DNA of 64,000 nt from Crateriforma spongiae. GTDB lineage: Bacteria > Planctomycetota > Planctomycetia > Pirellulales > Pirellulaceae. Each line of letters starts with the position of its first letter. The stretch's first letter is position 1. The notes beneath the pieces are model-generated. The model was given only the letters and a program-made list of their open reading frames with translations. It did not search any database and was not told where the DNA came from. The stretch covers positions 62,001 through 126,000 of the forward strand of contig NZ_JAAXMS010000001.1 in NCBI RefSeq assembly GCF_012290005.1. The letters run 5' to 3'. Shown piece by piece: positions 17,038 through 25,849 of the stretch. A program made the position numbers and the translations under genes.

Positions 17038-18111
17038 TTATTTCATCGCAGACGTGGTCTTCGCGGCTGTCTTGTTTGCGGGCGGCGGTGATTTGCCGAT
17101 TTGCAGTGTTTGCAGAGTCCGTGGCTGGTTGCGTACGCGAGTGATGATGACATCGAATTCGGCGGAGGGGATTTGGCGGGCAAAATCATTCGCCGCAGAC
17201 TGGTTTTCAAACCATGCGAAAACGCCGGGACCCCAGCTGCTTTGTCCCACACCATGTCCGTCCAGTGATTTGGCTCGTTCAATAGTTTTCGCGACGACTG
17301 GACCGCGGTACGGTCCGCCTTGGACCTGCGCGAACAATTCACCGCTGTGATAGTTGTAACGGGCCACCGCGCGGGTGAAGCCGTCGAAGTCGCCAGCTTT
17401 TGCGTGGGGGACGATTTCTTCACAAAGCCACTGGGTCAACTGTTTGCGTTGTTCCGGTGTCGCGCGATCGATCGTGGCGAACAACTGTTTCTCTTGCCGG
17501 CCATGGACAAGCGACGTTTCCGCTTTCGGAATCAAGATGACCACCCGCCAGTGATTCGGTAAGTCGCATCGCGTCGCCAGCGGGCGGAGCACCCGGTCCG
17601 ATTCGGACGTCGTCAGTTGACTGAAACTTTCAGGTGTTTCTTCGCACAAAAATCCGCCCTGGAAGTAGCCGTGGCAGCCGATCGCCGAACGGTGTCCCCG
17701 ATCGGCGATTCGAACCAGCCGTTGCGGTTCTGGCGGCGTCCGGCCGGCGGCACAAAACAGGGCTTCACAGACCGCCAACGCCATTTGGGTGCCGCTGCCC
17801 AAGCCGCAATGGCGTCGCGGGTGCCGGGAGACATGCAGCCGGCACGATGGGATGCTTGGTGCATCAACGAACTGTTGCCAATGACGGGCCAGTCGATGGA
17901 CGGAGGTGCTGTCATCGATTCCGGTGACGCCAAACGTACGGTCCGGCGTGATGGTGATTTCGACGCCGCCGTCTTCGATCATCACACCACAACCGCCGAA
18001 CGGTGCCGCCGTATCAAGCAATCCGAAGTGCAAACGTGCACCGGTCCGAATGACGGTGGTTTGCACCTCGCCTGTTCGGCCGCGTGGCGGCGGATCATTT
18101 GGCGTGCTCAT
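17038..18111 (-). CDS. Beta-ribofuranosylaminobenzene 5'-phosphate synthase, GHMP-fold enzyme of H4MPT synthesis
   Basis: The protein is a GHMP-kinase fold member resembling beta-RFAP synthase, which condenses 4-aminobenzoate-type substrates with PRPP in the first committed step of methanopterin synthesis. Visible are RTGARLHFGLLD (about 22-33), the glycine-rich loop HCGLGSGTQMALAV (about 101-114), the conserved AIGCHGYFQGGFL, and GHGVGQSSWGPGVFAW near the C-terminus. Its ATG overlaps the stop of the DUF447 gene by 4 bp, and a PabA-type gene leads the operon. PabA helps make 4-aminobenzoate, so the order fits one pathway. Planctomycetes are known to carry H4MPT-linked C1 genes. The C-terminal 20 residues (PPPANKTAAKTTSAMK) are low-complexity. 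Confidence 0.85.
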   Translation of the reverse strand: MSTPNDPPPRGRTGEVQTTVIRTGARLHFGLLDTAAPFGGCGVMIEDGGVEITITPDRTFGVTGIDDSTSVHRLARHWQQFVDAPSIPSCRLHVSRHPRRHCGLGSGTQMALAVCEALFCAAGRTPPEPQRLVRIADRGHRSAIGCHGYFQGGFLCEETPESFSQLTTSESDRVLRPLATRCDLPNHWRVVILIPKAETSLVHGRQEKQLFATIDRATPEQRKQLTQWLCEEIVPHAKAGDFDGFTRAVARYNYHSGELFAQVQGGPYRGPVVAKTIERAKSLDGHGVGQSSWGPGVFAWFENQSAANDFARQIPSAEFDVIITRVRNQPRTLQTLQIGKSPPPANKTAAKTTSAMK

Positions 18112-18686
18112 GATTCCAACCGCTTCTCGATGAAGTCGGCGATAGCGGCAAAGGCCTGCTGTTCGGTCTTTCCACCGGTCTTCGTCACCGCAATAGCGAA
18201 TGGTTTCATTTGGTCACGAATGTCTTGGGCGTCCAGTAGATGAATACGGGTCGCCAAGATGCAGGCTTCGATCACCGCATGTTTGGCACGATTGAACCCG
18301 AAAAAAGGATCCTGGGTTCCCGATGCAACCATCCGTGTTTGCATTTCATATTTCGGATCGCCACCAGAGATGTCGGTGACGGCCACGGCAAACCAACGAT
18401 GGCAACGCTTCAGCCGCCAAAATCCCTCTCCATCCGCTGCGGTCACCGGGACGACCAGCGAATCCGCATCAACCGAACCGATCGCGGTCTTTGCGAACAG
18501 GCCGACGTCGTCGCAGACATGGATCGTGGCCCGACCGGTTTCCAACAAGTTTGCGCAAGTGGTCGAGCCCACGTACGGACGCAGCACGAAACGCTTCAGC
18601 TGTGGACCGTCCACGACCGGGCCCAATGGTGCCAAGTTGATATGACCGTTTTGATCAATCGTGGTGACCAATGATTCCAGAATCAT
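18108..18686 (-). CDS. DUF447 family protein in the H4MPT operon
   Basis: This 192-aa protein matches the DUF447 family, found in methanogens and in bacteria with H4MPT-linked C1 metabolism. The fold is expected to be flavin-reductase-like. Recognisable parts are the N-terminal MILESLVTTIDQNGHINLAP, the segment RPYVGSTTCANLLETGRATI, FWRLKRCHRWFAVAVTD and the alpha-helical C-terminal part with AKHAVIEACILATRIHLL. The biochemical role is not established. It overlaps both neighbours by 4 bp (start at 18686 over the PabA stop, stop at 18108 over the RFAP synthase ATG), so all three are translated together. Confidence 0.8.
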   Translation of the reverse strand: MILESLVTTIDQNGHINLAPLGPVVDGPQLKRFVLRPYVGSTTCANLLETGRATIHVCDDVGLFAKTAIGSVDADSLVVPVTAADGEGFWRLKRCHRWFAVAVTDISGGDPKYEMQTRMVASGTQDPFFGFNRAKHAVIEACILATRIHLLDAQDIRDQMKPFAIAVTKTGGKTEQQAFAAIADFIEKRLES

Positions 18687-19321
18687 GGTTTTGCCACCGT
18701 ATCGTGTTTTACGATCGGGGGCCCCGTATCGGCAGACGCCGGCGTTTGATGAAACCGGTCGGCGAGGTTCAGAAAGTTCTTCAGCGTGCGATCGCCTTCC
18801 GGGGTCAAAACGGATTCCGGATGAAACTGCAGCCCATGTATGGGATGCGTGCGGTGCGAAATTCCCATCACGATCCCGTCGTCGCTGCGCGCGGTGATGG
18901 TCAGTTCGCTGGGAATGGATTCCGGATCCACCGCCAGTGAATGGTAACGGCCGACTCGCATCGGATTGGGGCAGTCAGCGAACAATTGGTTGCCGTGATG
19001 TCGGATCAGGCTATCCGATCCGTGCACCGGTCCACAGCGGATGATCGACGCGCCGAACGCCGCACCAATAGCCTGATGCCCCAAGCAAATTCCCAGGATC
19101 GGAATGGATGTTCCCAGACGCCGGATGACGTCAACGCTGCAACCCGCATCGGCGGGATCGTGGGGCCCGGGCGAAAGGATGATTGCGTGCGGTTGCAGTC
19201 GTCGGCATTCATCCGGGGTGATTTGATCGCTGCGGACGACCGATGTCGGGTGGCCCAGGATTCGAAAGTACCGTGCCAGGTTATGGACAAAGGAATCGTA
19301 GTTGTCCAACACCAATAGCAT
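18683..19321 (-). CDS. pabA: Glutamine amidotransferase subunit PabA/TrpG
   Basis: This is a class I glutamine amidotransferase of 212 aa that supplies ammonia to aminodeoxychorismate synthase or anthranilate synthase. It shows the N-terminal NYDSFVHNLARYF, the oxyanion segment LSPGPHDPADAG, the nucleophile GICLGHQAIG (Cys at about 79), and the catalytic His-Glu pair in LQFHPESVLT (about 170-179). Sequence alone does not separate PabA from TrpG. I favour PabA because it leads an operon with DUF447 and beta-RFAP synthase, whose substrate is 4-aminobenzoate. No chorismate-binding PabB/TrpE subunit is encoded in the window. Confidence 0.85.
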   Translation of the reverse strand: MLLVLDNYDSFVHNLARYFRILGHPTSVVRSDQITPDECRRLQPHAIILSPGPHDPADAGCSVDVIRRLGTSIPILGICLGHQAIGAAFGASIIRCGPVHGSDSLIRHHGNQLFADCPNPMRVGRYHSLAVDPESIPSELTITARSDDGIVMGISHRTHPIHGLQFHPESVLTPEGDRTLKNFLNLADRFHQTPASADTGPPIVKHDTVAKP

Positions 19322-19390
19322 GATTGTGGGGCGGCGACTTGAACGGCAAAACGGCGGGCTGGGACGATCGGGACGACCCCGGTCGGCAGG

Positions 19391-19876
19391 CTACATTCGC
19401 GGTTTTGCGAATTTAACCTTTTCGATCAGTTTGACAATTTGGTTGCCGTCTTTGTACCCACTGACCGCAGTGAACGCCCGGATCACGTTTTCGTATCGCA
19501 GCGAATAGTCCGCATCGATTTCAATTTCGGGGCCATCGTCGCCTTCAATCGGCGCCGTGGTGCCCACGATATCAACGATGCTGGCACGCAAACGATCAAA
19601 CGCCGCGGGGTCATTGCCCAAAGGCGAATCGTTCAACAACATCGCCGACAAATTGCCATTGGCGTCGGCGGTCATCCGCAATTTCAGTGGTAAATCGGTC
19701 GGGTCGGTGACGGCGGCGGCATCGCTGGCCAATGGCATTCGGACGCTGAAGTCGCCCTCCATTTCGACGATCTTGAACGTCATTACAAAGAAGATCAGCA
19801 GCAAGAACACGACATCGATCATGCTGGTCATGTTCAGTTGGTTTTTTTCCGCGTCACGTTCGCCTCGGATTCTCAT
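19391..19876 (-). CDS. ExbD/TolR family protein (second copy)
   Basis: This 161-aa protein has the ExbD/TolR layout: a short basic N-terminus, one membrane helix with the proton-path aspartate (NMTSMIDVVFLLLIFFVMTF, about 15-34), then a periplasmic domain. It is the last gene of a five-gene minus-strand set with two TPR proteins, an ExbB-like protein and another ExbD. Its ATG overlaps the stop of the other ExbD by 4 bp. The pair probably forms a heteromeric proton-driven motor with the ExbB-like channel. The role in transport or envelope maintenance cannot be told from sequence. Confidence 0.88.
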   Translation of the reverse strand: MRIRGERDAEKNQLNMTSMIDVVFLLLIFFVMTFKIVEMEGDFSVRMPLASDAAAVTDPTDLPLKLRMTADANGNLSAMLLNDSPLGNDPAAFDRLRASIVDIVGTTAPIEGDDGPEIEIDADYSLRYENVIRAFTAVSGYKDGNQIVKLIEKVKFAKPRM

Positions 19877-20310
19877 GATCGATCCTCCTTGGCGCGTAGC
19901 TGAAAGTTTTCCAACTGTTGTTCTTGAGCCACTTGGATGATTTCCTGGACTTTACCCGTTGCGGTGTCTTTGTGTGCGCGAATGATCACATTGGCGTCGG
20001 CCGGTGATTTGCCTTCGGCTTTGATCACAGACAACTCGCGATTCAAACCGATCCGCAACGTTTCGGTGGTGTAATCGTCTCCGCCCAAAAAGATCTGACC
20101 GTCTTTGGCGACGTGCAGGATGATCGGAAACTCCAACGGCGCATCCGGCGGTTTGACCAATTGGCTGTTGGGTAACACGACGTTGTCGTTGGATTCCGTT
20201 TGGGCAAAATTGATCAGCACCATAAAGAAAGCGATCAACTGGAACGTCATGTCGATCATCGGCGTCAGATCGCCTTCGGCCAGATCGATAGGCTTTCGCT
20301 TCAGACGCAT
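19873..20310 (-). CDS. ExbD/TolR family protein (first copy)
   Basis: This 145-aa ExbD/TolR-type protein has its membrane helix at about 15-36 (LTPMIDMTFQLIAFFMVLIN) with the conserved aspartate in PMID, followed by a periplasmic domain ending in LENFQLRAKEDRS. It begins immediately after the ExbB-like gene stop and overlaps the next ExbD gene by 4 bp, so the three motor genes are tightly coupled. It differs from the second copy in the periplasmic part, so they are paralogues and not a recent duplication. Confidence 0.88.
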   Translation of the reverse strand: MRLKRKPIDLAEGDLTPMIDMTFQLIAFFMVLINFAQTESNDNVVLPNSQLVKPPDAPLEFPIILHVAKDGQIFLGGDDYTTETLRIGLNRELSVIKAEGKSPADANVIIRAHKDTATGKVQEIIQVAQEQQLENFQLRAKEDRS

Positions 20311-21171
<861 letters not shown>

Positions 21172-21279
21172 CTTTAGGGGTCGGCAATCAGAATCCGAGA
21201 AACGGGTGGGTCAAGAAAAGCATGTCGGGCGACGGGACGCCCGCGGAAATTGGTTCACCGCAGAACCGCAATATAGTCT

Positions 21280-22344
21280 TCATTGGGCATATCCCGGATA
21301 GCGCTGGCTTAATTCCTGTTTTGCCTTTGCGCCACGTTCCGGTTTTCCGACTTTCGCCCAAAGTTGTGCCAAATGCGACAGTGACTCGGCATGGGATTGG
21401 GGAACGCTATTGAACATCAGTTCGGTATGCAGGAATGCCAGGACGGCGCCTTCGAAATCACCGGTTGCTTCGAAGATCATGCCGCGACTGTTGTAGACCT
21501 TGGATGCCAATTCCAGGTCCAGTGGGTCCAAGTCTTCCAGCACTGCATCGGCCAACTTGATTGCTTCGTCGTTGCGTCCGGACTTTGCGTAACATTCGGC
21601 AAGCTTGATGCGGCCCAGCGTTTTGGTTTTTGCCAGGGCGACGCTGTCCGCTTCGATGCCGGCGACCTGTTGCAAGTCTTCCGCGGCGGCCTCGGTGTCG
21701 CCTTTGGCCAGTTTTGCCGTTCCCGTCAAGTATTTGGAACGGACTTTGGTGTTTTTTGTCGGGGCCGAAGCGAGCGATTTGAAATAGGCGATGGCCCGAT
21801 CATTGTCACCAAGTGCCAGCGCGAGTTCGCCCAGCATTTCGGCGGTCTGATAGAAATGCCAGCTGTTCGAATTTTCGCCGGCGAAGGCTCGCAATCCCGC
21901 GACGACCGATTTGCGATCTCCGCGACCGGACAACGCCAACTTTGCTTGGCACAATAGGCGATAAAACTGTACCTCGGTCCCGATCACCTGGCGTGGCACG
22001 TCATTAGGATCGACCGACTTCAGTTCTTCGAGGGCTTCTTCGTACTGGCCTTCCAGTGCGAACTGGCGACCTTTGACCAAGCCCGGTGGGTCGCCCTGCA
22101 GCAGCACCTTTTGGATATCACCGGCGGGAATGTTCTCGGTCTTGCCACCCGCCTTGAACGAAATTCCCTGACGAACCACTTTCTCCAAACGGCCGCTCAT
22201 CACATCGCCGTTGTTCAGATAAACACGATCCGATTGCCCGCTGGCCGAGGTGCACCACAAACACGCGATGGCCATCGCTGTAAGCATGACCAGCCGGGAC
22301 GATCGATTCGATCCAAGGTTGGTTCGTTGGTCAATTCGCATCAT
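21280..22344 (-). CDS. Secreted or periplasmic TPR-repeat protein
   Basis: The protein (about 354 aa from the ATG at 22344) has a signal peptide (RLVMLTAMAIACLWCTSASG) followed by a short beta segment (DRVYLNNGDVMSGRLEKVV) and then TPR-type helical repeats to the end, for example FALEGQYEEALEELKSVDP, LGELALALGDNDRAIAYFKS and CYAKSGRNDEAIKLADAVLE. The longer frame to 22659 overlaps the upstream gene and lacks sense as a signal, so a start at 22344, 22341 or 22392 is preferred. It sits between a large TPR protein and the ExbB-ExbD-ExbD genes on the same strand, so it may be a periplasmic scaffold for that motor. Confidence 0.78.
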   Translation of the reverse strand: MMRIDQRTNLGSNRSSRLVMLTAMAIACLWCTSASGQSDRVYLNNGDVMSGRLEKVVRQGISFKAGGKTENIPAGDIQKVLLQGDPPGLVKGRQFALEGQYEEALEELKSVDPNDVPRQVIGTEVQFYRLLCQAKLALSGRGDRKSVVAGLRAFAGENSNSWHFYQTAEMLGELALALGDNDRAIAYFKSLASAPTKNTKVRSKYLTGTAKLAKGDTEAAAEDLQQVAGIEADSVALAKTKTLGRIKLAECYAKSGRNDEAIKLADAVLEDLDPLDLELASKVYNSRGMIFEATGDFEGAVLAFLHTELMFNSVPQSHAESLSHLAQLWAKVGKPERGAKAKQELSQRYPGYAQ

Positions 22345-22466
22345 CGAAACTGTTGTTTGGGGCGGCAACGGCCGAAGGGAATCGGAAATCATGGAGTCAT
22401 TTAGACGAAAAGACAGAGTTCGAACGAAGGATTTTGGGACGGTCGTGCAAAGCCGCTGAAGAGGAA

Positions 22467-25400
22467 TCATTTGTTTTCTTCCAAACCGACCGCCGGGATA
22501 CCCGCCGCGGTTTGAATGCGTTTGAGCAGGACATTGAACTTCTTCTTTTGTGCAGGCCCCCCCATGTCTGGATAAATCGCATGCACTTGGGTGATGTCCC
22601 GAATCGCTTGTTGAATCACGCGATTGTCGTTGGTCGCTTTGCCCATCAGGAACCGACAAAGGGCAACGTGGTACCGAGCGTCAAAAAATGTGTCACGAAA
22701 CTTTGGTGATCGCGAGGTCGCCGAACTGATCTTGCCCCAGCCCCAGATGGTGTTTTTTCCATCCTCGCCCGGACGTCCGCCCAGCATGGCCGCCGAATAG
22801 GCCTTACCGGCAAGCGCAGGGCGAATGCTGCCGGCCCATTGTTCATACGTCAGTGCGGCTTCGACCTGCGCGTTCAGCATTTGTGGCGTTTCGCTCAGAA
22901 CCGACTGAAATGCGTCCAAGGCGGCGGAATAATTTCCCAGCAATCGATTGGCACGTCCGCGTTGAAAACGCAACGCCGCCGAAGGCTTCGCTTCCTTTTC
23001 CGCCAATTTGTCCAAAGCGTCCGATGCCGTTTGAATCAGTTTTAATGACCGACCGGTTGCCTTCTGTTCGCCCGGCTGCATCAACGATTCCCCCAGAGTC
23101 AGCGACTCTTGGGCGACCCATTGGATGATGTCGGGATCGTTTGCGGTGGCACCGATGCGTTGCAGGAAAAGCTCAAAAGCTGTGATGAATCCATCACGCT
23201 GATTGGGGGCTGCGGATTCGATGTCGTCGCGTAAGTCACGCGCCAACGTGAACAGCGTGTTGGTCAAGCGGTCTTTGGCACCCGATTTATCTGCCGCTTG
23301 ACGGAGATTCGTCATGGCAGCGTCGATTTGCTTGAACAGATCTTGTCGTCGCGACAAGTTGCCGACGTCTTGCTTCAGCAGAGCGACCAAAGCGTTCAAT
23401 TCGGTGGCATAGACGTCCGTCAAGAACGATTCGGTCGGCGGATTGACCTTGCCGACCGTCGTGATCGGACCGTGGACCGGATGGCGGAGCGTTTTCACCG
23501 CATCATCCGGTGCATCGGATCGTAACTGGGCCTTGGCAAGGGCCAGAGAGGCAGCGATCGCCTCGGGGGCGACCAATTTTCCGACGATCGCATCCAGGCC
23601 GTCATCCAGCATGCCGATCGATCGTTGACGCATCGCGTCGGCAGCTTCTGCTTGCTGGTCACGACGCAGTTTGGAACTTTCGGTGAAGAAGACTTGCCCG
23701 GCCAAACGCTTCATCGCACCTTTTTCTGGGCCGTCGGGCAATTCATTGATCAACGTTTCAGCATCGTCCCACTTGTCTTTCCGCAAGGCGATACGAATCA
23801 TCACGCCCTGTGCTTGGGCCGTTTGTGGATCGCCGGGCCAAGTCTTGGTCAAATACGATCCCAGGGTTCGAACCTGAGATGCCAGCCCATCATTGATGTC
23901 GTCACCCGATTCGACCAATAACTGTTGCAATGCCGACAGGGCCCACAGACCACAGGTCTTGCCGATTTCGGTGCCCGGTGCGGCGTACGCGGTGAAGGAG
24001 CCGACCGCCGCGGTTTCGCGATATCGACGTTCCTGCAGCAGCAAGTAGGTCAAGTATTGTCGCGCATCGTTGGCCAAGTTCAGATCGGTCGACTGGTCCA
24101 CCAAGCCCAGGCCTTGTGTCAGCATTTCAATGCCCTTGGTACGCGCCGTGGTGAGGGCCTTTTCCACGTTGCGGATTTGGTCTTCCGGAGCCTTTGCGGC
24201 CGTCAGTTTTTGAATCTCGGTGGTCAACGTTTCGACTTGGTCCAAAATCTGGCGTGTCGCCAAGACAGCATCGTCGATGCTGGCGGGTGTATCGATTTCG
24301 ACATCCGCAATTTCAGATCGTTCGATTCCGATTTCGGCCAAACGTTCTTTCACCGCCGCTTGGTGCGTCCCGGCAACTTTCTCCGCCGCCAACAACAAGC
24401 GGCGGGCATCGGTGACGTGCCGTTTGCGAATGGTCGCATTGATGCTCTCGTCTTTTGATTTCGAAAGGTGAGCGTCGGCCAAGGCCAAGCGAAAGTCTTG
24501 AACCGCGGGCAATTCGGCTTCGTCGGGGCGCAGAGAATCGGCGATGCGTTTGGCGCGATCCAGCACGACCGGAAAGTCAGCGGACGATTCATCGGTGGCG
24601 ATCTGTAGCAATCCCGTGATCGCCTTGATCTTGCCTTCCCGCAACGGGTCCGCTTCGGGCTGTTCCAGCATTTCCAAATAGCTGGCTTTGGCGGCTTCAA
24701 ATTTTCCCGCAACCTGCTGGACTTGTCCGCGTGAGACGGCGGCCAATGCGCCCGGAACGTAGTCGCCGTATTTGTCCATCAGCTCGGAGAACTGCGATTC
24801 GGCGCGTTCCAACAGCTTGCTGCCTTGCTTGGACGGATCGTCGTAGGTTTTTGCCGCCGACAATCGGGCCTCGCCACTGCTCAGTTGGGCCTGCAAAAAT
24901 TCATAGCGAAAGCGATCACGCTGCGCGACTTTTTCGGGTTCTTTGGCAGCATCGATCTTCTGCCCACGCATGTCGCGCAGGGTGTCGCGAAGGTTTTCGG
25001 TGATCGTGTCGAATGTGACCGCGGCGTCTTGGTAGATCGATCTCGCCTGTTCCCGCTGCTGTGGTGTCGGATCGGCGGCCAGCAATTGACCGGCTCGGAC
25101 CAATTGCAAACGTCCTAACTGCAGTCTTGCTTCGGAGGTGCGGGAATGATCCGGATACTTTTTGATGAAGGCCTGAAGTTGTTCTTCGGCCAGGCGAAAA
25201 GCGTTTTCCTGTTCGTCGGCTTGGCGAGCCGACAAAGCGGAATCGACGAAGACTTGAGCCCGTTCCAGGTCGATCGATTGACGCCACTGTGGATCGATCC
25301 CCGGATAGCGATCGATTCGGTCCAGGTACGCGGTGGCCATATCGAAATAGCCCGCTTGCCGCAGCGCATCAAGAAACCGTTTCGACGGTTCGCCGGCGGT

Positions 25401-25538
25401 CACGGTCGGTGACCATCCCAATTGGATTGTCACAATCGCCACGACAGAAAAAAAACAGCACCCAACCCCACGCGATCGACGCGCGTTGGTCGGTGAAAGC
25501 CGGTCCAATGGTCCGGCATCGGAGACGTCGCGATTCAT
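22467..25538 (-). CDS. Large exported TPR-repeat protein
   Basis: This is a 1023-aa protein from the ATG at 25538, with a hydrophobic N-terminal segment (VGCCFFSVVAIVTIQLGW, about 24-41) that is a signal peptide or anchor. The rest is helical with many TPR-like units, for example LRQAGYFDMATAYLDRIDRY, AEEQLQAFIKKYPDHSRT and RGRANRLLGNYSAALDAFQS near the C-terminus. No enzyme motif is visible. It is the first gene of the set that continues with a second TPR protein and the ExbB/ExbD genes. The frame is open to 25679, but the extra residues are not signal-like. Its function is unknown; a periplasmic assembly role is a guess from context. Confidence 0.78.
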   Translation of the reverse strand: MNRDVSDAGPLDRLSPTNARRSRGVGCCFFSVVAIVTIQLGWSPTVTAGEPSKRFLDALRQAGYFDMATAYLDRIDRYPGIDPQWRQSIDLERAQVFVDSALSARQADEQENAFRLAEEQLQAFIKKYPDHSRTSEARLQLGRLQLVRAGQLLAADPTPQQREQARSIYQDAAVTFDTITENLRDTLRDMRGQKIDAAKEPEKVAQRDRFRYEFLQAQLSSGEARLSAAKTYDDPSKQGSKLLERAESQFSELMDKYGDYVPGALAAVSRGQVQQVAGKFEAAKASYLEMLEQPEADPLREGKIKAITGLLQIATDESSADFPVVLDRAKRIADSLRPDEAELPAVQDFRLALADAHLSKSKDESINATIRKRHVTDARRLLLAAEKVAGTHQAAVKERLAEIGIERSEIADVEIDTPASIDDAVLATRQILDQVETLTTEIQKLTAAKAPEDQIRNVEKALTTARTKGIEMLTQGLGLVDQSTDLNLANDARQYLTYLLLQERRYRETAAVGSFTAYAAPGTEIGKTCGLWALSALQQLLVESGDDINDGLASQVRTLGSYLTKTWPGDPQTAQAQGVMIRIALRKDKWDDAETLINELPDGPEKGAMKRLAGQVFFTESSKLRRDQQAEAADAMRQRSIGMLDDGLDAIVGKLVAPEAIAASLALAKAQLRSDAPDDAVKTLRHPVHGPITTVGKVNPPTESFLTDVYATELNALVALLKQDVGNLSRRQDLFKQIDAAMTNLRQAADKSGAKDRLTNTLFTLARDLRDDIESAAPNQRDGFITAFELFLQRIGATANDPDIIQWVAQESLTLGESLMQPGEQKATGRSLKLIQTASDALDKLAEKEAKPSAALRFQRGRANRLLGNYSAALDAFQSVLSETPQMLNAQVEAALTYEQWAGSIRPALAGKAYSAAMLGGRPGEDGKNTIWGWGKISSATSRSPKFRDTFFDARYHVALCRFLMGKATNDNRVIQQAIRDITQVHAIYPDMGGPAQKKKFNVLLKRIQTAAGIPAVGLEENK

Positions 25539-25849
25539 AGGATAAGAGGTTAGTGGAATAGGATCGGGGACGACGTTCCGGGATGCGAAGACGTGTCTCG
25601 GATCAGATGCGGGTGCCAAAATCCTGGCGTGACGGGTCGATCGGATCACCCCACACCAGCCACTCCGACGAAGCGACACAGCGACTCCTATCCGTAAGGG
25701 CGATTCCTGGAGCCAAAGCGGACAGCAAATTGACGCGGCATCCCGGTCAATCCTTTCTTTTCACACCCACGTAAAATACACCTTAAGGTCGGTCGGAACC
25801 CGCTTCAAGCGATTGGCCGGTCCGCTTCGCCCCCAAATCCAAATGTCTC
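25539..25849. other. Divergent intergenic region
   Basis: This 311-bp region lies between the divergent large TPR gene and the duplicated membrane-protein gene, so it should hold both promoters. An A+T-richer patch at about 25755-25793 (ending before CTTAAGG) is the most promoter-like part for the plus-strand gene. I see no gene, repeat or RNA in it. Confidence 0.4.

Noticed and set aside
23860-23880. GGTTCGAACC sequence resembling a tRNA T-arm
   Set aside because: It is inside the coding sequence of the large TPR gene, and no acceptor stem or anticodon arm can be built around it.
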